From Candidatus Sulfopaludibacter sp. (GTDB lineage: Bacteria; Acidobacteriota; Terriglobia; Bryobacterales; Bryobacteraceae), in contig JARLGM010000074.1 of assembly GCA_031292755.1 (NCBI GenBank), positions 1 to 32,351 on the forward strand: a stretch of DNA of 32,351 bases, given 5' to 3'. This document shows, in pieces, positions 1 to 7,922 of the stretch. Positions within the stretch are counted from its first letter, which is position 1. Every line of letters begins with the position of its first letter. The notes below the pieces were generated by a model. That model was not told the DNA's origin. It saw nothing but the letters and a program-made list of their open reading frames with translations, and searched no databases. Made by a program: the position numbers and the translations under genes.

Positions 1-18
1 CCATTCAATGAAAAATGA

Positions 19-363
19 GTCTTAACCATTTGTCTCAAAATTGGGGACAAGTCCACCCCGCTCGACCAGCCCGTTGAGGTCCGAGGCCGCATCCTCAATG
101 ACCAACTAGAGGTTCTGGTTGCCGATAGGGGCGTCGGTGTTCCCCCGGAAGACCTCGGCCGGGTCTTCGACAAATTTTACCGGGTAGCGGAATTCGGCTC
201 ATCTACCGGGCTCGGCGTTGGACTTGCCATTTGTAAGGCGTTCATTGAAGCCCATGATGGACAAATCAACCTGGAGAGCAATCCGATGGGTGGGACAATC
301 GTCAGGTTTGTTATACCATTCCGCGGGACTCGGACGCCCTCCGGCAAATCCGGAGCTCTCTAG
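19..363 (+). pseudogene. Remnant of a KdpD-type sensor histidine kinase (C-terminal ATPase half)
   Basis: Frame 1 reads open from just after an in-frame TGA (16-18) to TAG at 361-363 without a plausible start codon. The translation holds the C-terminal part of a HATPase_c domain: the G1-box stretch VADRGVGVPPEDLGRVFDKFYR, then GLGVGLAICKAFIEAHDG (G2 box) and a final beta-strand IVRFVIPF. This order is typical of KdpD/OmpR-type kinases. The H-box, dimerisation helices and N-box that should lie upstream are absent; the first 20 codons after the stop do not resemble a kinase. It is therefore a 5'-truncated piece rather than a working gene. A larger gene beginning outside the window is excluded by the TGA at 16-18, unless that stop is a recent lesion. 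Confidence 0.7.
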
Positions 364-365
364 CT

Positions 366-527
366 TGCTGCGAAGGCGCATTCCGCGAACGCCACATCAG
401 CGACGTCCAGTTGATGCTTACCAAGAACTGCAATTCCGCGATTCTCTACGGCGAGCCATGGAAACCCGCACCCGAATTGGCGCTGGGCCATCCGGCAACG
501 GACGAGGCATGGCGGGTGGGTGTATGA
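366..527 (+). pseudogene. Unidentified C-terminal protein fragment coupled to the DUF2062 remnant
   Basis: Frame 3 is open upstream of 366 and ends at TGA 525-527. That stop overlaps the ATG of the next reading frame in an ATGA arrangement, as in translationally coupled genes. The last residues read like a real protein end (NCNSAILYGEPWKPAPELAL, then a short acidic/hydrophobic tail), but I do not recognise the family. There is no convincing start and the frame overlaps the end of the kinase remnant. I read it as the surviving 3' end of a gene that once preceded the DUF2062 gene. It could also be a chance open frame. Confidence 0.25.
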
Positions 528-932
528 CGCGCCGTCTCCTGTGTGCTGTGCCGGTGAGCGCCATGGTCTCTTTATCTACTGCGGCTATCGCTCTGACGAT
601 TGCACTGGGCATCATTCTCGGCGTCACCCCGGTGCTCGGTTCGACGATGCTCTTGTGCACGCCGGCGGCTATCGTTCTCCGCCTGAATCTTAGGTGCGTG
701 GATGTTCGGCGCGGATGGTTCGACAAATTCGCTCCACGGGGGCGCGGCATTGATCCAGGCGGGTGTGGGGCGGGCGGTCCGGACTCTGTGGGCGGTCACC
801 ATGCACGCACTGCCGGCATGGCTGGCGTTGGGCACGGTGGCTTCCGCCCTCCTCTATGCAATGCTCGTTCTTTTGGTGCGTCAATGGTGGAGGAGGGTCC
901 CGCAAAGCGTGACTTCATCTTATGGCCGCTGA
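524..932 (+). pseudogene. DUF2062 membrane protein, broken by internal deletion and frameshift
   Basis: The first part (frame 2, from ATG 524) contains ALTIALGIILGVTPVLGSTM followed by LLCTPAAIVLRLNL, the characteristic first hydrophobic block of DUF2062 proteins. Homology then jumps to frame 3 at about 697, where WMFGADG and the second membrane block HALPAWLALGTVASALLYAM continue to TGA 930-932, ending in basic residues. In intact family members roughly 20-30 residues (a hydrophobic helix) lie between these two blocks. They are missing here and the frame changes at the joint. The gene is therefore very likely dead. The function of DUF2062 proteins is not established; they are small inner-membrane proteins. 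Confidence 0.6.
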
Positions 933-975
933 AAGCTTAGGAGCACTGGGGGCGCCAGCCGATACCAGGAAAGTG

Positions 976-2427
976 ATGGGAGTGAATGGAGCGCCGGCTT
1001 TGGTTTGGTTTCGGCAGGATCTGCGCTTATCGGACAATCCCGCCTTCGCCGCCGCAGTCGACCGGGGCTGTCCAGTGATTCCGGTGTTCCTCTGGGCGCC
1101 AGAGGAGGAAGGCCGCTGGCGGCCAGGGGCGGCGTCGCAATGGTGGTTGGACCGCTCGCTTGCCGCTCTCGGCGCCGCGCTTGAAAAGCGTGGCTCGCGC
1201 CTGATCATTCGCCGGGGTCCAACAGGCACGGCTTTGACCGATCTGATTACCGAATCAGGAGCATCCGCCGTATTCTGGAATCGCCGTTACGAGCCGGCGG
1301 CGGTTGCCCGGGACCGCGAGTTGAAGGCGATGCTTCGCGGGCGGGGGATAGCGGCGGAGAGCTTCAACGGCAACCTGCTGTTTGAACCCTGGATGATTCG
1401 AAATGCCAGCGGACAGCCTTTTCGCGTTTTCACGGCTTTCTGGCGAGCCTGTCTCATCAGGTCCGTAGCCGCTCCTTTCAAGGAGGCGCCAAGGAAGCTT
1501 CGCTCGCCGGGCAACTGGCCACACTCATTGGAGCTCTCAGAACTCGGGCTACAACCTGCAGTAGATTGGACAGGCGGGTTTCGTGAGACTTGGCAGCCGG
1601 GTGAATCCGGAGCGAAGAGCCAACTGAAACGCTTTCAGAAAGAAGCCATTCAGGAATATCCGCTCGGCCGGGATAAGCCTGGCGTTGTTGGCACATCCCG
1701 GCTCTCGCCGCACTTGCACTTCGGCGAGGTTAGTCCCGGACAGGTTTGGCGCGGAGTCCTCGGCATGATGAGCGACGCACCCATTGGCGGTCGTGCCGCG
1801 TGCGAGGCTTATCTGAGGCAACTTGGCTGGCGCGAATTTGCCTGCCACCTGCTATATCATCATCCCGAATCCCCAGAGCAGGCGCTTCGACCGGAGTTTC
1901 GGGCTTTTCCCTGGAAGACCGATCCGAGGACCCTACGGGCGTGGACGCGAGGCAAGACGGGTTACCCGCTCGTCGATGCGGGAATGCGCGAGTTGTGGCA
2001 CACGGGGTGGATGCACAACCGGGTCAGAATGGTGGTGGCCTCGTTTCTCGTCAAGCACTTGTTGATTGGCTGGCAGGAAGGGGCGGCTTGGTTCTGGGAC
2101 ACGCTGGTCGATGCGGACTTGGCCAACAACACTCTGGGCTGGCAGTGGGTCGCCGGCTGCGGCGCTGACGCGGCTCCCTATTTTCGAATCTTCAACCCGG
2201 TCAATCAGGGGGAGAAGTTCGATCCCGCCGGCGGATACGTCCGCCGCTGGGTTCCCGAGTTGGCGGGACTACCTGACGAATGGATACACAAACCCTGGAA
2301 GGCGCCGGCATCGATACTCGCCAAGGCCGGCGTGCAGCCTGGAAGAACATATCCACTTCCCATCATCGGTCACGACGAGGCCCGGGAACGCACATTGGCC
2401 GCTCTCAGAAGCATAAAAGGACGATAG
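976..2427 (+). CDS. phrB: Deoxyribodipyrimidine photolyase (class I cryptochrome/photolyase family)
   Basis: The protein has 483 residues, the usual length for class I CPD photolyases, and repairs UV-induced cyclobutane pyrimidine dimers using light and FAD. The N-terminal Rossmann-like antenna domain opens with ALVWFRQDLRLSDNPAF. The FAD-binding helical domain shows TSRLSPHLHFGEVSP (from about residue 240), WREFACHLLYHHP, GMRELWHTGWMHNRVRMV (about 335-352) and DADLANNTLGWQWVAGCG (from about 379), all signature stretches. I chose ATG 976 rather than the in-frame ATG at 922 because AGGAAAG sits just upstream and the antenna domain begins directly after it; the earlier start would also overlap the DUF2062 remnant. 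It stands alone between two zones of gene debris. CPD versus other pyrimidine-lesion specificity cannot be proven from motifs alone. Confidence 0.95.
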   Translation: MGVNGAPALVWFRQDLRLSDNPAFAAAVDRGCPVIPVFLWAPEEEGRWRPGAASQWWLDRSLAALGAALEKRGSRLIIRRGPTGTALTDLITESGASAVFWNRRYEPAAVARDRELKAMLRGRGIAAESFNGNLLFEPWMIRNASGQPFRVFTAFWRACLIRSVAAPFKEAPRKLRSPGNWPHSLELSELGLQPAVDWTGGFRETWQPGESGAKSQLKRFQKEAIQEYPLGRDKPGVVGTSRLSPHLHFGEVSPGQVWRGVLGMMSDAPIGGRAACEAYLRQLGWREFACHLLYHHPESPEQALRPEFRAFPWKTDPRTLRAWTRGKTGYPLVDAGMRELWHTGWMHNRVRMVVASFLVKHLLIGWQEGAAWFWDTLVDADLANNTLGWQWVAGCGADAAPYFRIFNPVNQGEKFDPAGGYVRRWVPELAGLPDEWIHKPWKAPASILAKAGVQPGRTYPLPIIGHDEARERTLAALRSIKGR

Positions 2428-2571
2428 AATCGTTGCCGGCTGTCAGATCCCATAAGCTGCAGCCACCATTGGAGCGGCGGCGGGGAATGGATCGCGAAGG
2501 GCACGCGCTATTTGCCGCATTCGACCCTCGGAGGACGCGGATACCAGATACTGTTCGTACCGGAGAGGCGA

Positions 2572-2866
2572 CCTGGTGCGGCCGGCTCCGCCGCCGGTCA
2601 AATTGCCAGAATTCACGGCTGTCGCGTAGTGGGCATCGCGGGCAGCTCCGACAAAGTTCGCTGGATCGCGGGCGCCGTCGTCCCGCTTATGAACCCGAAC
2701 GGGCGCGTTGCCGTTTGCGGCCAGATCTCGCTGTACAACCTCGAAGAGCCCGGAACGGGCGGGCGTCTGTTCCCGTTGGTTTTGGTCCGCACCCTTACGG
2801 TGGAAGGGGTCCCTCGTCTTCCAGTATGCGAGCCGGTACGGAGAGGCACTCTCGCAGCTTGCGAAC
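2572..2866 (+). pseudogene. Remnant of an MDR-family NADPH-dependent oxidoreductase (CurA/YfmJ-like)
   Basis: Frame 1 encodes GAAGSAAGQIARIHGCRVVG IAGSSDKVRW, the nucleotide-binding Rossmann turn of zinc-independent medium-chain reductases. It is followed directly by AVVPLMNPNGRVAVCGQISL and YNLEEPG, then LVLVRTLTVEG. In intact relatives about 40 residues (the GFD...NYK...LDA stretch) separate the first two blocks, so an internal segment is deleted. After TVEG the homology passes to frame 2 (SLVFQYASRYGEALSQLA), so there is also a frameshift near 2812. The N-terminal half and the extreme C-terminus are missing. The remnant is fused without a gap to a histidine-kinase fragment. Confidence 0.65.
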
Positions 2867-3005
2867 TGCCCTGATCCTCACCGAACTGATTTCCAATGGC
2901 GCCAAACACGCCTTCGTCGCGGCGCGCGGAGGAGAAATGCGGATCGCGTTTCATCGCCGGACGGAGCCGGACTGGCTGCTCGAAGTGGAGAACACCGGTG
3001 GCGGA
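2865..3005 (+). pseudogene. Remnant of an HWE/HisKA_2-type sensor histidine kinase
   Basis: In frame 3 the residues TALILTELISNGAKHAF match the N-box of HWE and HisKA_2 kinases (consensus LxLNELxTNAxKHAF). A spacer and MRIAFHRR...WLLEVENTGGG follow, the usual strand-turn before the G1 box. Only about 47 codons remain; neither the phospho-accepting His region nor the G2 box is present. It begins exactly where the oxidoreductase remnant stops. Confidence 0.55.
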
Positions 3006-3102
3006 CGCGTTATCCAAAAAGGTGGACGAGTTTATCGCCAAAACCCAGGCCACCAGCAACGCCTGGGTGGGCGTCAAGAAAGCTCCGGCTCGCCCGGTGT
3101 GA
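3001..3102 (+). pseudogene. Unidentified C-terminal fragment
   Basis: Frame 1 reads ADALSKKVDEFIAKTQATSN and AWVGVKKAPARPV before TGA 3100-3102. The amphipathic, lysine-rich composition resembles a genuine protein C-terminus. It follows the kinase remnant in another frame, so it looks like a third, unrelated piece. The family is not recognised. Confidence 0.25.
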
Positions 3103-3122
3103 GTTCCCGCGGCTGGAGTTGT

Positions 3123-3896
3123 TTACCGCAGAAACCCGCTGCGGCCGCTGCCGCTCGCGCTCAGCGCATCGTTCCGCGGATCGTCCAACGCCAGGATACG
3201 CCGCAGGTCCGCACTCAGCCCCGCCTGCGTCTCCGGACGCAGCAAACGTTTCTGGTACTGCTGCTGCGGCAGATCTCCGCGCACGAAAAAAGCATGCAGC
3301 GAACGGCGCGGCGCATCGCTCCGGTTAGCCGTCCCGCCGTGCCACAAGTGGGCATTCATGAGAATCACGTCGCCCGCCGCGGCCAGCGCCAGCCGCTCAT
3401 CCGGGTGTGGCGCCTTGAGATCGGGCAACACCGTTAGCGGCAGCTTTCCCGAGCGGTGCGACCCCGGCACGTACCGGGTCGCTCCGTTCTCCGGCGTGAA
3501 ATCGTCCAGCAGCCAGATGGAGTTGAACACCGCATTGCCGCGCTCATCCGGCGTCATGCCCATGTCGCAGTGGAGCGGCTGCGCCGAATCGGAGCGTGGA
3601 TCCGCTCCCCGGTAATTCAGGCTTCCCAGCTTGAAATCCGCTCCCAGCACCGCCTGCGCGGCCTCCAGCAGGTCCGGATGGCAAATCAAGCGGCGGAACA
3701 CGTCGCCTTTGTCCACCAGGTTGGCCAGCCGCTGCGCGTGATCCTCCTTGCGGAACTCAGCGCCGGCATTTTCACCTTCCAGCTCCAGTTGGCGCGCCAC
3801 GGCGGCACGCAAAGACTCCAGCCATGCGGCGTCCATCGCGCGCGGCAGGATGACCACGCCCTCGTTCCGGAGTTGGCGAAGCAGTTCCGCCGTCAT
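3123..3896 (-). CDS. Phytanoyl-CoA dioxygenase (PhyH) family protein
   Basis: This 257-residue protein belongs to the non-haem Fe(II)/2-oxoglutarate-dependent dioxygenases of the PhyH family. The double-stranded beta-helix metal triad is visible as H109-C-D111 (QPLHCDMG) and H186 (HLWHGGT), with R198 (RRSLHAFF) as the likely 2-oxoglutarate carboxylate ligand. The TRYVPGSHRSG stretch before the distal His is also typical. The substrate is unknown; PhyH relatives hydroxylate lipids, small metabolites and secondary metabolites. It lies 9 bp downstream of uxaC on the same strand, so the two are probably cotranscribed, which hints at a sugar-acid or environmental-metabolite substrate, but this is only inference. 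No clear Shine-Dalgarno precedes the start. Confidence 0.88.
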   Translation of the reverse strand: MTAELLRQLRNEGVVILPRAMDAAWLESLRAAVARQLELEGENAGAEFRKEDHAQRLANLVDKGDVFRRLICHPDLLEAAQAVLGADFKLGSLNYRGADPRSDSAQPLHCDMGMTPDERGNAVFNSIWLLDDFTPENGATRYVPGSHRSGKLPLTVLPDLKAPHPDERLALAAAGDVILMNAHLWHGGTANRSDAPRRSLHAFFVRGDLPQQQYQKRLLRPETQAGLSADLRRILALDDPRNDALSASGSGRSGFLR

Positions 3897-3905
3897 GGGG
3901 TGGCG

Positions 3906-5309
3906 TTAAATGTCGAGCCCCAGGAAGCGATGCACATTGCCGTAGCAGATGTTGCGGATGGTGCCGCCCACCAGTTCATCGCTATCCGGCAGTTCGCCGT
4001 TTTCGACATCGCGGCCGAAGATATCGCACAGCACGCGGCGGAAATACTCGTGCCGCGGGTACGACATGAAGGAGCGCGAATCCGTCAGCATACCCAGAAA
4101 TTTGCTGATCAGGCCGCAGTTGGAAAGAGCATTCATCTGCCAGGTCATGGCTTCCTTCTGGTCCTGGAACCACCAGCCGCTGCCGTGCTGAATCTTGCCC
4201 GCGGTGACGCCGTCCTGAAAGTTTCCGATCATCGTGGCCACCGGGTAATTGTCCGCCGGATTCAGGTTGTAGATGACGATCTTGGGAAGCGCGTTCTCCC
4301 GGTCGAGCCGGTCCAGGTAGCCGCCCAACGCTTCGATTTGCGGCCAGTCGCCGATGGAGTCCCATCCCGTGTCCGGTCCCATCTGCGCGAAGCGGCGGCT
4401 GTTGTTGTTGCGCCGCGCGCCCAGGTGAAGCTGTTTGGTCCAGCCCCTGGCGGCGTCCCAGCGGCCGAAATGCAGCATCATGTTCGCAGCGAAGCGCGCC
4501 TGCTCGCCGGGCGTCGCGGCCTGTCCGGAGCGCGCCTTGTCGAAGATGGCCGCGGCTTCCTGTTCGGTGCAGAAATCGGCGAACGGGTGATTCAGACCAT
4601 GGTCGGACAGCCGCCCACCCATCTGGTGAAAGAAATCGTGGCGCTTCCCCAGGGCATCCACAAAATCGCGGTAGCTGCCGATAGAGGTATTGGCGGCGGC
4701 TTCCAGGCGCTGCACCCAGGGGTTGAATACCTCCGGCAGGTGAACGTTGAGGGCCTTATCGGGCCGGAAGGTGGGGAATACTTTGGTGGCCAGGCCGGAG
4801 GCTGCGATGGTCTGGTGGCACGCCAGATCGTCGGTGGGATCGTCGGTGGTGCAGACGGCCTTCACGTGGAAGCGGTTCAGAATGCCGTGGGCGCGCAGGC
4901 CGTCCCCGGCAAGTTGCGCGTTGGCTTCGTCCCAGATCCCGGCGGCGGTGGCTTCGTCCAGCAGTTTGTCGATTCCGAAGTAGCGCTTCAACTCCAGGTG
5001 CGTCCAGTGGTAGAGCGGATTGCGCAGCGTGTGGGGCACGGTGCGCGCCCAGGCCAGAAACTTGTCGCGCGGGTCGGCGTTCCCGGTGCAGAACTGCTCG
5101 TCCACGCCATTGGCTCGCATCGCGCGCCATTTGTAGTGATCCCCCTCCAGCCAGATCTCGAACAGGTTTCCGAATTGCCGGTTGGCGGCCACATCCTGCG
5201 GCGGCAAGTGGCAATGGTAGTCCAGGATCGGCTCGGGCTGGGCGTACTTAGTGTAAAGACGGCGCGCCGTCTTCGTGCTGAGGAGAAAATCGTCGTGGAT
5301 GAAAGACAT
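3906..5309 (-). CDS. uxaC: Glucuronate/uronate isomerase
   Basis: The enzyme interconverts D-glucuronate and D-fructuronate (and D-galacturonate and D-tagaturonate), the first step of hexuronate catabolism. With the start at 5309 the protein has 467 residues, close to the roughly 470 of E. coli UxaC, and begins MSFIHDDFLLSTKTARRLY, matching the family N-terminus. Upstream in-frame ATGs at 5333 and 5390 would add a tail without homology. Diagnostic stretches are LDYHCHLPP (H32 and H34, metal ligands of the amidohydrolase-like barrel), VCTTDDPTDD, QLHLGARRNNNSRRF and GNVHRFLG at the C-terminus. No UxuA, UxuB or KDG-pathway genes are in the window. The uronates could come from environmental polysaccharide or the organism's own EPS. 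Confidence 0.96.
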   Translation of the reverse strand: MSFIHDDFLLSTKTARRLYTKYAQPEPILDYHCHLPPQDVAANRQFGNLFEIWLEGDHYKWRAMRANGVDEQFCTGNADPRDKFLAWARTVPHTLRNPLYHWTHLELKRYFGIDKLLDEATAAGIWDEANAQLAGDGLRAHGILNRFHVKAVCTTDDPTDDLACHQTIAASGLATKVFPTFRPDKALNVHLPEVFNPWVQRLEAAANTSIGSYRDFVDALGKRHDFFHQMGGRLSDHGLNHPFADFCTEQEAAAIFDKARSGQAATPGEQARFAANMMLHFGRWDAARGWTKQLHLGARRNNNSRRFAQMGPDTGWDSIGDWPQIEALGGYLDRLDRENALPKIVIYNLNPADNYPVATMIGNFQDGVTAGKIQHGSGWWFQDQKEAMTWQMNALSNCGLISKFLGMLTDSRSFMSYPRHEYFRRVLCDIFGRDVENGELPDSDELVGGTIRNICYGNVHRFLGLDI

Positions 5310-5449
5310 GGCTTTACAAGCTGATTGGAACATATTTCTGTCGTAGGTGGAATAATCTAAGGATGGATCCGTTTCCCATCGCCAAAACATCCTGGTCGCC
5401 CGGCGATACCCGTGAGGTGGAACAGTCGCGCGTTCACAAGGAGATCGGG

Positions 5450-5566
5450 ATGGAGTACGATTCCTACCGGCGGATCTATCTCGCCGATGGGCATGAATGG
5501 CGGATCGCCGGACAGATTGCCCGGGATGATGGAAGGAAATACTACATTCTTGAGTGTGTGGGCTGA
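5450..5566 (+). CDS. Small hypothetical protein
   Basis: A 38-residue frame starts at ATG 5450, preceded by AAGGAG with a 6-nt spacer, an unusually good ribosome-binding site for this window. It ends 5 nt before the start of the DUF2157 gene. The sequence is rich in Tyr, Arg and Gly (YRRIYLADGHEWRIAGQIAR then DDGRKYYILECVG) and has no membrane segment. An alternative in-frame ATG at 5363 gives 67 residues, but AAGG abuts it with no spacer. I do not recognise the family. The close spacing suggests cotranscription with the two downstream membrane genes. Confidence 0.4.
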   Translation: MEYDSYRRIYLADGHEWRIAGQIARDDGRKYYILECVG

Positions 5567-5571
5567 ATCCT

Positions 5572-6672
5572 ATGAGTGCCGATTGGGAAGCCCCCCTGCG
5601 GCGATGGATCGCGGCGGGCCTGCTGGAAGCTCAGGCCGCTGAGCGCATCCGCAACTGGGAAAGAGGGCGTGCGCCTTCCCAGGGGCTGCGGTGGCCGGTA
5701 TGGGTTGCGCTGGTGTTCGGCGTGATTCTGGTGGGCGCCGGAGTTCTGTTGTTCGTCTCGGCGCATTGGGATGAGCTTTCGCCGGGCCGGCGCTTGACCC
5801 TGGTGCTGCTCATCCTCGCCTCGTTCCATGCCGCCGGAGCCGCCACCGCGGAACGCTTTGCGGCATTGGCCATGGCCCTGCACACCGTGGGTACCCTCGC
5901 TCTCGGCGCCGCCATCGCGCTCACCGGTCAGATGTTCGAATTGCAGGAGCACTGGCCCATGGCCGTTCTGATGTGGGCGGTGTGCGCGGCTCTGGCCTGG
6001 TGGATCCTGGGCCACTGGACGCAGGCCGTCCTCGCCGCCGTTCTGTTTCCTTATTGGCTGGTGGGCGAGTGGGCCCTACGGTACCAGGATAATTACCTGG
6101 CGCCGGTCTCCGCGGGAATCTGCGCCCTCAGTGTGACCTACCTGACGGCGCGCCGCGCTTCGCGGGACGCACCGCTGCGCAAGGCCCTGGCCTGGCTGGG
6201 CGGTGTGGCGCTGATACCTGCCGCCGCCGTGCTGGCGGCCGGCCGTTTCACCAGAAGTGCGCCTTTGGCTTCCGAGGCCATTGGCTGGACCATCGGCCTG
6301 GGGGCTCCGCTGGCCATCGCGCTGTGGCTGCGCGGCCGGGATGCTGTATGGAACGTCGGTGCCGTAGTCTGGATCGTGGGTCTGGCCGCGCTCAATCGCA
6401 GCGGCGGCAACACTCTTCCGATCTACTTATGGTGCGCTCTCGGCGCCGCGGCTCTGGCGGTATGGGGCATTCGGGAGGGGCGCAGCGAGCGCGTCAATCT
6501 GGGCATCGCCGGCTTCGCCATCGTCGTGCTCACGTTCTATTTCTCCAGCGTGATGGACAAACTGGGCCGCTCGGTGAGCCTGATGGGCTTGGGACTGTTG
6601 TTCCTGGGCGGTGGATGGCTTCTGGAAAAGACGCGGCGCCGGCTCATCGCGCAGGTTCGGGCGGGAGCATGA
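5572..6672 (+). CDS. DUF2157 domain membrane protein
   Basis: This 366-residue integral membrane protein begins with a short soluble helix segment (ADWEAPLRRWIAAGLLEAQAA) that matches the DUF2157 N-terminus. About ten hydrophobic helices follow, including VWVALVFGVILVGAGVLLFV, and a basic C-terminus. The HWDELSPGRRL stretch after the first helix is typical of the family. ATG 5572 is preferred to the in-frame ATG at 5554 because the conserved domain begins there and the upstream small gene ends at 5566. Its stop overlaps the start of the GDYXXLXY gene (ATGA), as usual for this pair. Its function is not established; the pair is presumed to act together in the envelope. Confidence 0.85.
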   Translation: MSADWEAPLRRWIAAGLLEAQAAERIRNWERGRAPSQGLRWPVWVALVFGVILVGAGVLLFVSAHWDELSPGRRLTLVLLILASFHAAGAATAERFAALAMALHTVGTLALGAAIALTGQMFELQEHWPMAVLMWAVCAALAWWILGHWTQAVLAAVLFPYWLVGEWALRYQDNYLAPVSAGICALSVTYLTARRASRDAPLRKALAWLGGVALIPAAAVLAAGRFTRSAPLASEAIGWTIGLGAPLAIALWLRGRDAVWNVGAVVWIVGLAALNRSGGNTLPIYLWCALGAAALAVWGIREGRSERVNLGIAGFAIVVLTFYFSSVMDKLGRSVSLMGLGLLFLGGGWLLEKTRRRLIAQVRAGA

Positions 6673-7148
6673 AGCCGGTATATCGCGGAATCCTGATCGG
6701 TGCCGTGCAGTGCCTGATGGTGCTGAGCGTGGCCGGCAAGTATGCCTTCGACCGTGCCACACTGCCGCGCGCCTGGGTGAACGCCACTCCCGTGGATCCC
6801 AGCCTTTGGGTGCGCGGGCGCTACGTCAGCCTTAACCTGCAAGTAGAAATGCCCGAGGGCTACAGCGGCTATTATCAGCCCGTGCGGATTCACGCCGCGG
6901 GCGGACGGCTGATTGCCACGCCGGATCCCAACGGCCGCGGGCTCACCGCTTCCCGCGTCCAGCAGCGGCCCTGGATTTTGACTCAACCGGTGGCCTTCTA
7001 CCTTCCCGAACACGCCGCCGATCCTTCGCGCCTCCGCCAGGGCGAAGAGTTGTGGGTCGAGGTCAGCGTCCCAAACTATGGACCCCCGCGCCCGCTTCGT
7101 CTCGCCATAAAGAAAGATGGCAATTTTGTGCCGCTGGCTTTACCGTGA
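6669..7148 (+). CDS. GDYXXLXY-type membrane-anchored protein
   Basis: This 159-residue protein has an N-terminal membrane anchor (residues about 5-22) followed by an extracytoplasmic domain. The motif RGRYVSLNLQV at about residues 48-58 corresponds to the family's GDYxxLxY signature, with Arg and Asn replacing two consensus positions. ATG 6669 overlaps the upstream stop by four bases, so translation is probably coupled to the DUF2157 gene. In many genomes this domain is encoded beside or fused to DUF2157. Its 3' end overlaps the convergent PEP-CTERM gene by 9 bp. Function unknown. Confidence 0.75.
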   Translation: MKPVYRGILIGAVQCLMVLSVAGKYAFDRATLPRAWVNATPVDPSLWVRGRYVSLNLQVEMPEGYSGYYQPVRIHAAGGRLIATPDPNGRGLTASRVQQRPWILTQPVAFYLPEHAADPSRLRQGEELWVEVSVPNYGPPRPLRLAIKKDGNFVPLALP

Positions 7149-7922
7149 GGACGTCCTGCCCGGGCGCCTGACGAGCCCGAGCCCCACCAGTGCCAGTCCC
7201 GCCAGCAGGCAGGTTCCCGGCTCCGGCGTTGGATCGATGCCTGTCGGATTGAGGCCCAACGGCGTGGGGCCGCCGTCCCGGAATATGGGCCCTTCCAGCA
7301 TTTGCGCCGGGGCTCCCGAATCGATTGCGGAATTCACATAGACGAACGCCTGGTCGGATGACTTGCCGAAGCTCAGGTCCTCGTACTTTTGGGCCGCCTG
7401 CAGCATCAGGGGGTCGGTCAGTCCGGTTGCGGCCTGCACTCTCCCTGATGAGAAGCCATCGCCGCCGTCCGTGGTAATATCCCAGATCGCCAGTTGAAGA
7501 GCCTCTCCCTGGAGCGCCGTGGTCACCCAATACTTTGAGGGTAGCGCCGAAGAGTAGACCGGACCTTGCGTTGGCATGAGAGCGTTATTCAGGAGCCACG
7601 CGACCCGGTTCAGATTCCTGTCCGGAACAGAGTTGGGATCGATAACTGTGGTGTTATACGTCACTCCGATATAGATATCGGTGAATAAATCTACACACAA
7701 TGTGTCCCGGCTATATTGCTGGCCGTTTTCCGAAAGGTTAATAAGAACCACACCGGCAAAATACGCATCAACGGGAGTACCGTCTTCGTTAATCCAGATA
7801 GAACCGCCGCGACTCCCATCCACGTTCGGGGCTGTGATTGTGCTGGCCGAAGCAAGGCCAGCGAAAATCAGCAGACCGATGAGTAAGCTACCCGCGGTCC
7901 GCAATGAAAATGTTCTTGTCAT
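7140..7922 (-). CDS. PEP-CTERM sorting-domain protein
   Basis: This 260-residue secreted protein has an N-terminal signal peptide (basic TRTFSLR, hydrophobic SLLIGLLIFAGLA, likely cleavage around ASAS). At the C-terminus it has a full PEP-CTERM tripartite signal: PEP at residues 233-235, a hydrophobic helix (about 237-251) and a basic end (RRPGRTSSR). The central domain has the pattern DTLCVDLFTDIYIGVTYNT seen in several acidobacterial PEP-CTERM proteins, but its role is unknown. Such proteins are processed by exosortase and are linked to EPS production. No exosortase gene is in this window, so the cognate enzyme must be elsewhere. The nearby EPS operon fits that general association. Confidence 0.9.
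   Translation of the reverse strand: MTRTFSLRTAGSLLIGLLIFAGLASASTITAPNVDGSRGGSIWINEDGTPVDAYFAGVVLINLSENGQQYSRDTLCVDLFTDIYIGVTYNTTVIDPNSVPDRNLNRVAWLLNNALMPTQGPVYSSALPSKYWVTTALQGEALQLAIWDITTDGGDGFSSGRVQAATGLTDPLMLQAAQKYEDLSFGKSSDQAFVYVNSAIDSGAPAQMLEGPIFRDGGPTPLGLNPTGIDPTPEPGTCLLAGLALVGLGLVRRPGRTSSR

Noticed and set aside
218..940. Single 240-codon gene covering the left end
   Set aside because: Only its middle part (524-694) resembles DUF2062; before and after that point homology lies in other frames, so it is a composite of remnants.
2280..3437. 385-codon gene after the photolyase
   Set aside because: It begins inside the photolyase in another frame and ends antisense to PhyH; only residues near 2865-3005 show homology (HWE kinase remnant).
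3456..5324. 622-codon open frame on the plus strand
   Set aside because: It is the antisense shadow of uxaC and PhyH, whose conserved motifs lie on the minus strand; composition is Arg/His/Val-rich without any domain.
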